DNA of 64,000 nt from Candidatus Chlorobium masyuteum (GCF_011601315.1 NZ_JAAORA010000001.1:186001-250000); one strand, 5' to 3'. Shown: positions 22,020 to 31,382, numbered from the stretch's first letter. Program-made: numbers and translations. Notes: a model not told the origin generated them from the letters alone.

Positions 22020-23494
22020 TCGGCGGCAGCAAGTTCCCTGAGCTCATTTTCGAACTCAACGATCTGGCGGATATTGTCGAGAAACCATGGATCAATTCCT
22101 GTTGACTGATGCACCTCATCAATGGTCGCACCCGCCTGAAATGCGTAACGGAGATAAAAGATCCTGTCCGCTTTCGGTATCCTGATCTTCTCCAGAATAT
22201 CCTCTTTGGCAAACTTTTTCTGCTGCTGCGTCATATCCAGCACATTCATGATATCCTTGCCGTCAGAGCCAAGTCCGGCACGACCGATCTCAAGTCCCCT
22301 GAGCGACTTCTGCAGCGCTTCGCGGAAGTTGCGACCGAAAGCCATCACTTCACCGACCGACTTCATCTGCACACCCAGACGGGCATCGACATTCTTGAAC
22401 TTTTCAAAATCCCAGCGGGGAACCTTGACGACGCAGTAATCAATGACCGGCTCAAAACTGGCTGGAGTGGTTTTGGTGATATCATTGAGAATCTCGTCGA
22501 GTGTATAACCCACGGCAAGCTTTGCCGCAACTTTGGCAATCGGAAATCCGGTCGCCTTGGAGGCCAGTGCAGAGCTGCGTGACACACGCGGATTCATCTC
22601 TATAACAACGATACGGCCATTCCCGGGATGAATGGCAAACTGGATATTGCTGCCGCCGGTCTCAACACCGATTTCTCGGATAATCCTGACCGAAGCGTCC
22701 CTGAGCTCCTGGTACTGGCGGTCGGTAAGCGTCTGGGCTGGAGCTACGGTAATGCTGTCGCCGGTGTGCACGCCCATCGGATCAAAATTTTCGATAGAAC
22801 AGACAATAATGACATTATCGGCCAGGTCACGAATCACCTCAAGTTCATACTCCTTCCAGCCGAAGAGACACTCCTCGACCAGCACTTCACTGATGGGACT
22901 TTCAGCAAGACCTCTGCGTACCGCTTCATAATAGTCTGACTTGGTTTCGGCAAAACCGCCGCCGGTACCTCCAAGCGTAAACGAGGGGCGGATAATGATC
23001 GGAAGACCGATCTCCTCAAGCGCCTCCTTGGCCTCTTTTTCATTGCGGACAAAAACGCCCTTGGCCATCTCAAGGCCTATTTTCTTCATGGCATCACTGA
23101 AAAACTCACGGTTTTCAGCCTTTCTGATCGCCCGAAGCTTTGCTCCGATAAGCTCAACCCCGTTACGTTCAAGAATACCGGACTCGGCAAGCGAAACCGC
23201 CGTATTCAAGGCTGTCTGTCCGCCCATGGTAGGCAGAAGCGCATCAGGCTTCTCCTTCTCTATGATTTTCTGCACATACTCCGGTGTAATCGGCTCAATA
23301 TAGGTGGCATCCGCAAACTCTACATCGGTCATAATGGTCGCCGGATTGCTGTTCACCAGAATAACACGATAACCATCCTCCTTGAGAGCACGGCAAGCCT
23401 GAGTGCCGGAATAATCAAACTCACAGGCCTGACCGATCACAATAGGGCCGGCCCCAATCACTAAAATCGACTTTATATCTTCCCGCTTTGGCAC
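22016..23494 (-). CDS. carB: Carbamoyl-phosphate synthase large subunit, N-terminal half (split CarB)
   Basis: Only 492 residues against about 1,070 for an intact CarB. What is present begins within the CarB frame with [30 protein letters not shown] and includes an ATP-grasp module ([15 protein letters not shown] near 175, [16 protein letters not shown] near 215, [33 protein letters not shown] near 280), then the oligomerisation region ([32 protein letters not shown]). No second ATP-grasp or allosteric domain follows: a stop overlaps trpC. The clean ends suggest a genuine split gene, as known from some archaea and Aquifex, with the other half elsewhere. Supplies carbamoyl phosphate for pyrimidines and arginine. 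Confidence 0.92.
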   Translation of the reverse strand: MPKREDIKSILVIGAGPIVIGQACEFDYSGTQACRALKEDGYRVILVNSNPATIMTDVEFADATYIEPITPEYVQKIIEKEKPDALLPTMGGQTALNTAVSLAESGILERNGVELIGAKLRAIRKAENREFFSDAMKKIGLEMAKGVFVRNEKEAKEALEEIGLPIIIRPSFTLGGTGGGFAETKSDYYEAVRRGLAESPISEVLVEECLFGWKEYELEVIRDLADNVIIVCSIENFDPMGVHTGDSITVAPAQTLTDRQYQELRDASVRIIREIGVETGGSNIQFAIHPGNGRIVVIEMNPRVSRSSALASKATGFPIAKVAAKLAVGYTLDEILNDITKTTPASFEPVIDYCVVKVPRWDFEKFKNVDARLGVQMKSVGEVMAFGRNFREALQKSLRGLEIGRAGLGSDGKDIMNVLDMTQQQKKFAKEDILEKIRIPKADRIFYLRYAFQAGATIDEVHQSTGIDPWFLDNIRQIVEFENELRELAAAE

Positions 23495-23593
23495 GTTGTT
23501 TCGGGTTTTAATACTTGGTAAGCTTCAAAATGAACGTAATGTACAAAATATTTGCCGAGTTTCACCCCTCTCCCCCGATGCAATAGACACAAT

Positions 23594-23775
23594 TCTCCCC
23601 AGTCATTTCCTCCCCTCTTCTTCTTGTCCACTCAGTCCACTTTCTTCATCTTTTTCGTGCAATTTCGAGTATTTCGTGGCCAAAAATCTTCCTCTCAGCA
23701 CTCGTCACTAAAACTTTCTTACCCCTTTTGTCCACTTCTGTCCTCCATTTCTTCGTCCACTAAAGTCCACTCTCT
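23594..23775. repeat. GTGGAC-type intergenic repeat, copy C
   Basis: Composite: GTCCACT units at 23626 and 23635, an inserted segment with two near-repeats of ATTTCGNGNAT type (about 23656-23690), a CTCAGCACTC module (23694), then units at 23730, 23740, 23755 and 23765 (spacing 10-15-10). The stop of the JAMM peptidase gene on the minus strand lies at 23780. Confidence 0.82.
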
Positions 23776-23779
23776 TCCT

Positions 23780-24211
23780 TTATTCCATCACCCTGATCTG
23801 CTCCTGGTGAAAACCGCCCGACTCACGTCTCAGCCATGCCGTCACCTCTTTCGGTTCACGATTCATCAGTGAAATAATCAGCATGGTATGGCCCGATCGG
23901 GCAAAATCAACATCGTGAAGTGACGGAATCGCCGGTGAATTGATATGCGAGTGGTAGGAGCCGACAATCTGGTAACCGAGGCGTTCGGCTTCCCTCTCGA
24001 CAGCGTCATACTCATTATGTGAAATCTCAAAACCATGTTCCCGTCCGGAATAAAGGCAGTTCCTGCAGGGAGCAACCTCATAGACAATGTTCTCAATATT
24101 GCCCCGGTGATCTACATTTTTCACTCCCGCAAGCAGCCCGCAGCACTCATAGGGCAGTTCCCGGAAAGCCTGTTCCTGAATAATCTCAAATTTACGCCTG
24201 AGTAGTTTCAT
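23780..24211 (-). CDS. JAMM/MPN (M67) family metallopeptidase
   Basis: 143-residue single-domain JAB1/MPN protein. The zinc site is complete: an upstream glutamate in LPYECCGLLAG (about 19-29) and HSHINSPAIPSLHDVD near 92-107, which matches HxH followed by Ser and Asp at the family spacing. Bacterial members cleave C-terminal tails of ubiquitin-fold sulfur carriers (for example in cysteine or thiamine synthesis) or act in unknown processes; the substrate cannot be told here because no ThiS-like gene is adjacent. Divergent/tandem with purD on the same strand; its 3' end carries repeat copy C. Confidence 0.9.
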   Translation of the reverse strand: MKLLRRKFEIIQEQAFRELPYECCGLLAGVKNVDHRGNIENIVYEVAPCRNCLYSGREHGFEISHNEYDAVEREAERLGYQIVGSYHSHINSPAIPSLHDVDFARSGHTMLIISLMNREPKEVTAWLRRESGGFHQEQIRVME

Positions 24212-24348
24212 AAAACAACTATCGATTGACTTGATACGTAAACCTTGTAGATATAGGCACCTTTAAAATTGTCATGAGCGGTTTGAGTGTTATCCCGACT
24301 CATCAGGACAACGAAGCAATCAGATCGCGCAACAAATTAAAAGCAGAG

Positions 24349-25638
24349 CTAAAGCGCTTTTGCCCCTATATCCCTCCTGAAATATGCTCCCTCAAAACTG
24401 ATCTTTTCAACCGCCTGATAGGCCCGGTCAATACTCTCTCTGAGTGTATCACCGAGCGCAGTAACCGAAAAAACCCTTCCCCCCGCCGTTAAGAGTCTCG
24501 CGTCATCAAGGCTCGTTCCGGCGTGAAACACCATGCACCCCTCCATACTCCCGACTCCGTCGGCAATGGTAATTGCTTTACCGGTTTCATAGTGATCCGG
24601 GTAGCCGCCTGAAGCAATAACTACCGTCGCAGCTGATTGCTGATACATCTCGAAAGGCACCTCATTGAGCCGTCCATCACCCTCAACACTTGCCTGAAAT
24701 GCCGCAATCAGATCACTTTTCAAAAGCGGAAGCACCACCTGGGTTTCAGGATCACCGAGACGCGCATTGTACTCCACTACTGAAGGTTCACCGCCATCAA
24801 TCATCAGACCGACATACAAAAAGCCTGTATAGGGATACCCTTCCGAAGCCATCCCGGCAAGAGTAGGACGGATAACCCGCTCTTCAACCTTTCGCATAAC
24901 CTCGGCATTCACCAGCGGAGCCGGGGCATAAGCACCCATTCCCCCGGTGTTTTTCCCGGTATCCCCGTCGCCTATCCGCTTATGGTCCTGTGCAGAGAGA
25001 AACAACCTGTAGCTGACACCATCGGTCAGGGCAAAAACGCTTGCCTCCTCCCCCTTCAAAAAATCCTCAATAACCACCTCATCGGCGGCATCTCCGAAAA
25101 TACGATCGTCAAAAAGCTCGCTGATGGTCCGCAAAGCAACGTCACGGTCTTCGGCAATAATCACACCCTTGCCTCCGCAGAGACCGCTGGCCTTGATGAC
25201 CTGGGGCCAGGAGCGTTCCGGAAGTGCACCAAGGTAGCTGACAGCGGAGGCCGAATCGCGAAATACACGATACCCGGCAGTCGGAATATGATGCCGCTGC
25301 ATAAACTCCTTGGCAAACACCTTGCTCGATTCAAGACGGGCAGCATCCCTTGTCGGGCCGACAATCTTTTTACCGGAACGGCGAAACAGATCGACAATAC
25401 CCAGCTCAAGCGGCTGTTCAGGGCCGACAACCGTCAGCTCAACACCCTTCTCTCCGGCAAAATGTAATAAACCGTCCAGATCGGTTGCCTTGAGCGCAAC
25501 ATTGTGGACTTTACCACCCATCAGTGCGGTTCCGCCATTGCCGGGAGCAACAAAAACTGATTGCACCCGTTCACTTTGTGCTGCAGCCCGCGCCATGGCA
25601 TGCTCCCGGGCTCCGCTTCCAATAATCAAAACATTCAT
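24349..25638 (-). CDS. purD: Phosphoribosylamine-glycine ligase
   Basis: Second step of purine synthesis, ATP-dependent joining of glycine to phosphoribosylamine. I place the start at 25638 because the protein then begins MNVLIIGSGAREHAMARA, the family N-terminus; the frame stays open for 40 more codons upstream. About 429 residues. ATP-grasp landmarks are QVIKASGLCGGKGVIIAE near 140, EDFLKGEEASVFALTDG near 190, DHKRIGDGDTGKNTGGMGAY near 218 and VEYNARLGDPETQVVLPLL near 285. It is isolated on the minus strand, 137 bp upstream of the JAMM gene. Confidence 0.97.
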   Translation of the reverse strand: MNVLIIGSGAREHAMARAAAQSERVQSVFVAPGNGGTALMGGKVHNVALKATDLDGLLHFAGEKGVELTVVGPEQPLELGIVDLFRRSGKKIVGPTRDAARLESSKVFAKEFMQRHHIPTAGYRVFRDSASAVSYLGALPERSWPQVIKASGLCGGKGVIIAEDRDVALRTISELFDDRIFGDAADEVVIEDFLKGEEASVFALTDGVSYRLFLSAQDHKRIGDGDTGKNTGGMGAYAPAPLVNAEVMRKVEERVIRPTLAGMASEGYPYTGFLYVGLMIDGGEPSVVEYNARLGDPETQVVLPLLKSDLIAAFQASVEGDGRLNEVPFEMYQQSAATVVIASGGYPDHYETGKAITIADGVGSMEGCMVFHAGTSLDDARLLTAGGRVFSVTALGDTLRESIDRAYQAVEKISFEGAYFRRDIGAKAL

Positions 25639-25782
25639 AGCTCTCAGTGTGGGCATCAGCCGCAGTTCACCCTGTGGTTTATCGGCGTGGTTTATTAAAT
25701 TACTCCCGTTCATACAGCAGGTAGCATGTATATAATGCAGGCAGGGTAAAATAAACAATAAAAAAAATTTGCCACCCCTTTT

Positions 25783-26400
25783 ATGGCACTCTCACCGGTA
25801 ATTACCCGGCATATCCTGCCGTTTGTGCTGAAGCTTCTCTATAAAAGCCTCCGCATATCAGTAACACCTCCGGAGGGAGAGATGAGAGTGCAGGGAAAAG
25901 GAACCATTTTCGCTTTCTGGCACGGAAAAATGGTTACCGGATGGCTCCTGGCAAGGGAACTCTTTCCCGGAGAGTCTACCGCTGCAGTGGTAAGCCAGTC
26001 AAAAGACGGCCGTATTCTCTCTGATGCCCTACAGAAACTCGGATTCACCCTTATTCGGGGCTCAAGCTCCAAAGGAAGCGTTGAAGTCGTTCGCAGCATG
26101 CAGCAAACCCTCGACAAAGGTGAGATTATCGTCATTACACCTGACGGGCCAAGAGGGCCGATAAACCAGTTCAAGTACGGTTCGCTCCGCCTCGCCGCAC
26201 GAAACCGCTCGCCTCTGATTTTCGCCCGAATCAGCTATGCATCCTCATGGAAACTCAAAAGCTGGGACCGGTTTGAAATCCCGAAACCCTTCACCAGAAC
26301 GACGGTCACACTCCAGCTCATAGAACTCCCCGAATTCAGAAGCGAAGAGGAACTTCACGCCTACTGCAAACAACTTTCTGAACAACTGAGCCATGCATAA
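25783..26400 (+). CDS. Lysophospholipid acyltransferase-like protein (DUF374)
   Basis: 205-residue membrane-associated acyltransferase homologue. The family features are FWHGKMVTGWLLARE near 45 (catalytic-type His), SQSKDGRILSDALQKLG near 67, RGSSSKGSVEVVRSM near 85 and ITPDGPRGPINQFKYGS near 115, the last being diagnostic of the DUF374 group. In other bacteria members of this group sit in lipid A gene sets and are thought to acylate lipid A precursors. Here the stop overlaps the lpxK start by 8 bp, which supports a role in lipid A synthesis (inference). Confidence 0.88.
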   Translation: MALSPVITRHILPFVLKLLYKSLRISVTPPEGEMRVQGKGTIFAFWHGKMVTGWLLARELFPGESTAAVVSQSKDGRILSDALQKLGFTLIRGSSSKGSVEVVRSMQQTLDKGEIIVITPDGPRGPINQFKYGSLRLAARNRSPLIFARISYASSWKLKSWDRFEIPKPFTRTTVTLQLIELPEFRSEEELHAYCKQLSEQLSHA

Positions 26401-27460
26401 CCCGCTCTCCATACTTCTCCGTCCCGTCGCTCTCCTCTATGGCTCCATCATGCAACTGCGCAATGCACTCTTCGAGCGAACGTGCTTCAACCGATGGAGC
26501 TCCCCGATTCCGGTTGTCTCAATCGGCAACCTTACGGCAGGAGGAACAGGCAAAACTCCGCTCGTTGACTGGATTGTCAAATACTACCTCTCAATCGGCT
26601 GTAAACCGGCAATCATCTCGCGTGGTTACCGGCGGGAGTCAAAAGGGGTAAAACTGGTTTCAGACGGCAACAGAGTTCTGCTCGGCAGCAGGGAGGCCGG
26701 AGATGAAACAACAATGCTTGCATGGAACAATCCCGATGCCATAGTCATTGTTGGCGAAAAACGAAAGGCTGCTGTAACCTGGATGATCAGGCACTTTTCA
26801 CGAAGAGTTCCCTCGGTCATCATTCTTGACGATGCATTCCAGCACCGTCAGATCGGCCGGGAGCTTGACATCGCCATTATCAATGCCTCTGAACCCTATT
26901 TCAAGGCCAGAATGCTGCCCGAAGGCAGATTGAGAGAACCCCTGAAAAATATTGCAAGAGCCGACCTGATTCTGCTCAACAAAATCAGTGACCATGAAGA
27001 GGCCGAAATCCTGAAAAAAGAGCTGGAAAAAACCGGAAGGCCGGTTATAAAAGCCCGTATCAAAACCGGAGACCTTGTCTGCCTTTCAGGGGAATTCATC
27101 TCTTCAGATGAGGCCCCTCTGCCGGAAAGCCTTAACGCCCTTGCCTTTGCCGGCATCGCTTCGCCCGGCAGCTTTCTGGAAAGTCTTAAATCAAAGGGAA
27201 TAACCGTCTCGGCTCACCATTTTTTCAAGGATCACGAGCCGTTCACTGCAAAAAAACTTCAGTCAATACGGCGTGAAGCCGATGAAAAGGGGCTGTGTCT
27301 GATTACAACCGAAAAAGACTACTTCCGTCTGCTCGGAAGTCCGGAACTGATCAGCATCATAACCGCAAGACCCAGTTACTACCTCAAAATAGAAACCGAC
27401 ATCTTTGAAGGCAAAGAGATACTCCAAAAAATGCTGCGAGAAGCCGCCGGGATTAAATAG
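26393..27460 (+). CDS. lpxK: Tetraacyldisaccharide 4'-kinase
   Basis: Phosphorylates the 4' position of the lipid A disaccharide at the inner membrane. The 355 residues contain an N-terminal hydrophobic patch, the Walker A motif NLTAGGTGKTPLVDWI near 47-62, SRGYRRESKG near 80 and the Walker B-like VIILDDAFQHRQIGRELDI near 142. The C-terminal half has ALAFAGIASPGSFLESL and FFKDHEPFTAKKLQSI, TTEKDYFRL, all usual for LpxK. It overlaps the DUF374 acyltransferase by 8 bp, so the two are translationally coupled; together with lpxC/fabZ it shows a lipid A-bearing outer membrane. Confidence 0.95.
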   Translation: MHNPLSILLRPVALLYGSIMQLRNALFERTCFNRWSSPIPVVSIGNLTAGGTGKTPLVDWIVKYYLSIGCKPAIISRGYRRESKGVKLVSDGNRVLLGSREAGDETTMLAWNNPDAIVIVGEKRKAAVTWMIRHFSRRVPSVIILDDAFQHRQIGRELDIAIINASEPYFKARMLPEGRLREPLKNIARADLILLNKISDHEEAEILKKELEKTGRPVIKARIKTGDLVCLSGEFISSDEAPLPESLNALAFAGIASPGSFLESLKSKGITVSAHHFFKDHEPFTAKKLQSIRREADEKGLCLITTEKDYFRLLGSPELISIITARPSYYLKIETDIFEGKEILQKMLREAAGIK

Positions 27461-27465
27461 AGTAA

Positions 27466-27615
27466 CGAGGACTTAAAGGACAGCAAAGACAACAACGACG
27501 AAGAGAAAAATCCTCTTCTTCAGCTCATCACTCAGAAATTTTCTTCGGCCTCTTCTCTTCTCCACTCGCGTCCACTCCTGTCCACAATTTCTTCGTCCAC
27601 CTGGCCCACTTCCTC
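27466..27615. repeat. GTGGAC-type intergenic repeat, copy D
   Basis: The left arm after lpxK has AAAGGACAGCAAAGACAACA and ACGACGAAGAG; the right arm has CTCCACT (27560) and GTCCAC units at 27570, 27580 and 27595, then a mutated unit at about 27605. It lies between converging lpxK and the hydrolase gene whose stop is at 27624. Confidence 0.85.
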
Positions 27616-27623
27616 TTCGCTTT

Positions 27624-28166
27624 TCACTCTTTCACGATCTTCGAAACCGCCTTGAATATATCGCCTTCAGCCACCCGCAGCAGCTCAAAGAGAGCCATTT
27701 CACTGCTGGTAAGGGAGGCGCCGGCCTTTTCAATACAGCGAATTCCGAGATTTTTGTTCTCTTCAGTTCTTGATGAAACGGCATCGGTCACCAGATGAAC
27801 ATTATAACCGAACTCGATCAGTTCAACCGCTGTCTGGTAGACGCAGACATGGGTCTCAATGCCGGCAACAAGAATATCATTGCGGTTGAATGAACGGAGC
27901 CGGTGCATGAACTCCGGGCTGCCGCAACAGCTGAACGCAAGCTTCTCAACGGGAACATTTCCGGGCAGCAGCTCCATCAAAGACTCAATGGTATGGCCCA
28001 GCCCCCCGGGATACTGTTCGGTTACCAGAACCGGCACCTCAAGCACCTGACAAGCCCGTATAAGGCGGCTGAGCGTGCCCTCAACCTTTGCCGCTTCAAA
28101 TACACCCTTTGCCAGTCGGCCCTGTACATCAATAAGCAGAAGCAGCGTCTCCTTTGGAGTAATCAT
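27624..28166 (-). CDS. Isochorismatase-like cysteine hydrolase
   Basis: Start set at 28166 (MITPKETLLLLIDVQGRLAKG), the family N-terminus; the open frame continues upstream but overlaps the divergent gene. About 180 residues with the catalytic triad: Asp in LLLIDVQGRLA near 14, Lys in VEKLAFSCCG near 82 and Cys in VAGIETHVCVYQTAVEL near 117. This arrangement is like the YcaC/hydrolase branch of the isochorismatase superfamily, for which substrates are mostly unknown. The gene is divergent from the ICMT-like gene and its 3' end carries repeat copy D. Confidence 0.9.
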   Translation of the reverse strand: MITPKETLLLLIDVQGRLAKGVFEAAKVEGTLSRLIRACQVLEVPVLVTEQYPGGLGHTIESLMELLPGNVPVEKLAFSCCGSPEFMHRLRSFNRNDILVAGIETHVCVYQTAVELIEFGYNVHLVTDAVSSRTEENKNLGIRCIEKAGASLTSSEMALFELLRVAEGDIFKAVSKIVKE

Positions 28167-28248
28167 AATCGTCTTGAATGAAAAAACTTTAGATAGCAGG
28201 AGAATGTTGTATGTATAAAGCAACAAAACAACAAATATGTAACTTTTA

Positions 28249-28779
28249 ATGATAAATATGAAGAGCGGTCCCATAAATAATAAACCCCCGGAAGAGCGGG
28301 AATTGCCCCGTGGCAAAAAGGGCGAATATCTGGTCATGCTTCAGCTCATTCTGATGACGGGCTTTATTGTTCTACCGGTCTATCCGCAACTTTCCGGCCT
28401 CGAACTGTTCAAATCGCTTGCGTTCATCAGATGGACAATACTCTCACTCTTCACCGGATATGCACTCCTATTGGTCGCACTTGGTTTATTCTCCATCAGA
28501 AAATCGCTTACGCCACTCCCCTATCCGACAGAGAACAATCAACTCGTCACTACGGGAATTTATCATGTCGTACGGCATCCCCTTTACAGCGGCGTGCTTT
28601 TTGCAGCCTTCGGATGGAGTGCTTTCCAGATGAGCCTCTCCCATCTTTTCATGACCGGTATCGGCTTGTTCTTCTTTGACTACAAGGCTGCACAGGAAGA
28701 GCGCTGGCTCAGTATACGCCATCCTGAATATAATAGTTACAGGCATCGTGTAAAAAAATTCATCCCGTGGATATACTGA
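28249..28779 (+). CDS. Isoprenylcysteine carboxyl methyltransferase-like membrane protein
   Basis: 176 residues with about four membrane helices (about 28-48, 58-82, 110-130, 132-152). The C-terminal SAM-binding pattern of the ICMT/PEMT family is present: TTGIYHVVRHPLYSGVL near 102-118 and EERWLSIRHPEYNSYRHRVKKFIPW near the end. Bacterial homologues methylate lipids, quinones or unknown small molecules, and protein prenylation is not expected. The next gene, elbB, begins 113 bp downstream on the same strand. Confidence 0.87.
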   Translation: MINMKSGPINNKPPEERELPRGKKGEYLVMLQLILMTGFIVLPVYPQLSGLELFKSLAFIRWTILSLFTGYALLLVALGLFSIRKSLTPLPYPTENNQLVTTGIYHVVRHPLYSGVLFAAFGWSAFQMSLSHLFMTGIGLFFFDYKAAQEERWLSIRHPEYNSYRHRVKKFIPWIY

Positions 28780-28892
28780 TTAGCGTAACCCCTGAACCAT
28801 TTCAAATTTCAGCGCAAACAATTACCTTTCACCTTAAGAACCGCTTAGTGTTCACGAATCATCGTCACAACGACACGTTACTGATTACTGCC

Positions 28893-29549
28893 ATGAAAAA
28901 AATAGGTGTACTGCTTTCCGGATGCGGATATCTTGACGGATCGGAAATCCATGAAGCCGTCCTTACTCTGCTTGCAATAGACAATGCCGGAGCAAAAGCT
29001 CAATGTCTGGCGCCGAACATACCACAGCACCATGTTGTCAACCACCTCACCGGTGAAGCCGTACCCTCCGAATCCCGAAATGTTCTGGTCGAAGCAGCAC
29101 GCATTGCCCGGGGCGCCATCACCGATCTCAGCAACATTGATACCCTTGATCTCGATGCCCTTATTCTTGTCGGCGGGTACGGCGCAGGAAAAAATCTCTG
29201 CACCTATGCCTTCAAAGGCAGCGATTGCGATGTTATTCCTGAAGTCTCAAAAATATTGCACGCATTCTTCAAAGCAGGGAAACCACTTGGATTCATCTGT
29301 ATAACCCCGGTAATCGCCGCAAAGGTACTCGGTGACCAGCAGATTGAACTGACGAGTGGCTGCGACCAAGAGACCGCCGATAACTTAGAAGCTATGGGAG
29401 CCCGGCACATCGAATGTACGGCCTCTAATACCATTGTAAGCAATAAGGGCAAAATAGTAAGCACCCCCGCCTACATGCTCGAAACCTCAATAGCAGAAGT
29501 ATCGAAAGGCATCGACAAACTCGTTACGGAAATCATAGCAATGCTCTGA
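28893..29549 (+). CDS. elbB: ElbB-type DJ-1/PfpI family glyoxalase homologue
   Basis: Start chosen at 28893 because the protein then begins MKKIGVLLSGCGYLDGSEIHE, the family N-terminus; the open frame reaches back to 28767, where it overlaps the previous gene. About 218 residues. It has the family elements NHLTGE, EAARIARG, ALILVGGYGAGKNLC and the nucleophile elbow GFICITPVIAAKVLG with a cysteine near residue 134. ElbB was linked to isoprenoid synthesis and shows weak glyoxalase activity; the physiological role is uncertain. GTGGAC repeats begin 31 bp after its stop. Confidence 0.9.
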   Translation: MKKIGVLLSGCGYLDGSEIHEAVLTLLAIDNAGAKAQCLAPNIPQHHVVNHLTGEAVPSESRNVLVEAARIARGAITDLSNIDTLDLDALILVGGYGAGKNLCTYAFKGSDCDVIPEVSKILHAFFKAGKPLGFICITPVIAAKVLGDQQIELTSGCDQETADNLEAMGARHIECTASNTIVSNKGKIVSTPAYMLETSIAEVSKGIDKLVTEIIAML

Positions 29550-29567
29550 GATTGTTAACATGAAGTG

Positions 29568-29735
29568 GAGAGCCGGGAGGGTGGACATAAGTGGACGATA
29601 ATGGACACAGTGGACAATACCGAAAAACCAATCTCCCCTCAACTCTTCAGCTCTTGTCCACTCGCGTCCACTTATGTCCACCATTTCTTCGTCCTCGAAG
29701 TCCACTTTCTTCAACTCTGCACTCGTCCCTCAACA
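29568..29735. repeat. GTGGAC-type intergenic repeat, copy E (both arms in inverted orientation)
   Basis: The left arm reads GTGGAC-type units at 29581, 29591, 29601 (ATGGAC) and 29610; the right arm reads GTCCAC units at 29656, 29666, 29676, then GTCCTC at 29691 and GTCCAC at 29700. The two arms are therefore inverted relative to each other, between converging elbB and hipA. Confidence 0.88.
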
Positions 29736-29773
29736 CGTCCTTTCTTCTCTTAAATCTAAAATCCATAATCCAT

Positions 29774-31021
29774 TTACAGCCGTAATGCCCGATAGAGGTC
29801 ATCATGCTCAAAGGCGCTCTCCATTCTTTTTACTTCTGCTGAGCGAGCACCAACGGTTTTTGCGACGTCACGCCAACTCTGCGTGGCACGAGCCACGTCA
29901 GCAATCATTCGATCAGCATTAACCTTTTGCAATCCAAAAAGAGGGGCGACCTCCCGTACCAGCTCTATTGAGCAGGTTCCATCTTCAAAGTCGATATTTG
30001 TAGCAAGTACTCTTTGTTTCAGGTCCTGAGGTGTCGGGTTGAGATCGTACACCGGAGACAATGTCCAGCCATGCCTGCTCAACATCAAAAAACCGTGGTT
30101 GCGTAAATGATCATCCACGTTTGAAATCAGCACATTCAAGACCATGCGACGAAACAAATCAGCCCGGTCAGCCTTCGCCTGAGCGCCGGATTCTCCAATC
30201 GCATCGACGATATCCAGATAACTTCCCCCCTCACCATCCAACGATCGGGTCATAGACATTGCTGACATGAATGGAATACGCCCAGCCTTGTTTCGATCAA
30301 AACGCCGGGATATCAGAATCGCTTTATCCGCAATCCTGACAAGCTCATGAACTGGTGTCCGTATCCCTGCTTTTTCGGCAAGTCTCAACGCAATCTCTTC
30401 CCAGGTTTCAATGCTGTATTCGTCGTTTTCCTTTGGAAACTTGGCTATCGCAAGACGACCATACTGATCAATAACTGACGCCTTGGGGCGAGCACCTCCA
30501 AGTGAGGATCCGGGAGCAAAAATCATCCGTAGATCTTCATCACTCTCTTCATCGCGAAGAATCCGCTCACTCACACCCAATAATTTTCCAAGCTCAATGA
30601 GTTTTGGTACTCCAGTATCTGTCGGTGCAAGAAAAGCCTCCTCTCCCGGGAACTTGAAGCGAAGAGCGCCCAGACGAGTCTCATCTGCAACTCCCAACAG
30701 GTAGTCTGTTTCAAATAACGTCCGGGGAGTCCTCCTCTCTTTTTCGGAGCGACGACGCTCGGCACGACGCATTAGACGCCGACCCCATTGGTCAGGAGCA
30801 GAGTCTCCTAACGTACCGAACATATTCTGCCCAGGGTTTGGAACGAAAACACCACGACCCACCTTGATTGATGCGTCTATCGAAAAATGATCGGATGCAT
30901 CAATCCATCCGTTGTCATACTGAAATGAAACCATCTCACGCCCGCGTCCGGATTGACGGTGCAACCGGCCGACCAATCGGCATGAACCTTGCCAATCAAT
31001 ATAGACCTCGACTTCAGACAT
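29774..31021 (-). CDS. hipA: HipA-family serine/threonine kinase toxin
   Basis: Toxin of a type II toxin-antitoxin pair; E. coli HipA phosphorylates glutamyl-tRNA synthetase and induces persistence. Start at 31021 (MSEVEVYIDW), which overlaps the antitoxin end by 8 bp. About 415 residues: N-subdomain (VGRGVFVPNPGQNMFGTLGDSAPDQWGRRL), the Gly-rich loop PGSSLGGARPKASV near 170 containing the usual autophosphorylation serine position, the ATP-lysine in LAIAKFPKENDEYSIETWE, the catalytic loop NVDDHLRNHGFL near 302 and the metal-binding LSPVYDLNPTP. All kinase residues are intact, so it is probably active. Confidence 0.94.
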   Translation of the reverse strand: MSEVEVYIDWQGSCRLVGRLHRQSGRGREMVSFQYDNGWIDASDHFSIDASIKVGRGVFVPNPGQNMFGTLGDSAPDQWGRRLMRRAERRRSEKERRTPRTLFETDYLLGVADETRLGALRFKFPGEEAFLAPTDTGVPKLIELGKLLGVSERILRDEESDEDLRMIFAPGSSLGGARPKASVIDQYGRLAIAKFPKENDEYSIETWEEIALRLAEKAGIRTPVHELVRIADKAILISRRFDRNKAGRIPFMSAMSMTRSLDGEGGSYLDIVDAIGESGAQAKADRADLFRRMVLNVLISNVDDHLRNHGFLMLSRHGWTLSPVYDLNPTPQDLKQRVLATNIDFEDGTCSIELVREVAPLFGLQKVNADRMIADVARATQSWRDVAKTVGARSAEVKRMESAFEHDDLYRALRL

Positions 31022-31349
31022 TGCGATCCCTGCGATTGTTGACCGGAATGCGAGCCCGCATGGACAACGCTGCCGACACAAGTTGTTGACCCACGCTATC
31101 TCGCAAAGGGTCGGCAAGACCCGCAAGATCATCCAGCAACCCAAGGGCCTGAAGTACAGATGCATAGATACCGATGCTCACAGAAGGATCGCCCTTCTCA
31201 AGACGGGAGAGCGTTGGCCGGGAGGTGGAAGCACGCTCAGCGACTACACTCATCGGGAGTTTGCGGTGCATCCGTGCTTCATGAATGTTGTTGCCTAACT
31301 TGCGCAGCACTTTTCGAACTGCCGGTGTCGGTAAATGAGGTGTCGGCAT
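31014..31349 (-). CDS. hipB: Xre-family antitoxin (HipB-like)
   Basis: 111-residue DNA-binding antitoxin upstream of hipA. The HTH is at about residues 18-62 (LGNNIHEARMHRKLPMSVVAERASTSRPTLSRLEKGD), followed by SIGIYASVLQALGLLDDLAGLADP and a basic tail that may reach into the HipA active-site region. Its stop overlaps hipA by 8 bp, so antitoxin and toxin are coupled. An imperfect palindrome TGTA-N10-TACA (31383-31400) lies upstream and could be the autoregulatory operator. Confidence 0.9.
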   Translation of the reverse strand: MPTPHLPTPAVRKVLRKLGNNIHEARMHRKLPMSVVAERASTSRPTLSRLEKGDPSVSIGIYASVLQALGLLDDLAGLADPLRDSVGQQLVSAALSMRARIPVNNRRDRNV

Positions 31350-31382
31350 TTGTAATCTCTATTTATCTTAAACAAGACTTAA

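Noticed and set aside
24274-24492. 72-residue plus-strand open frame between the JAMM gene and purD
   Set aside because: Overlaps the 3' end of purD antisense and shows no motif or ribosome site.
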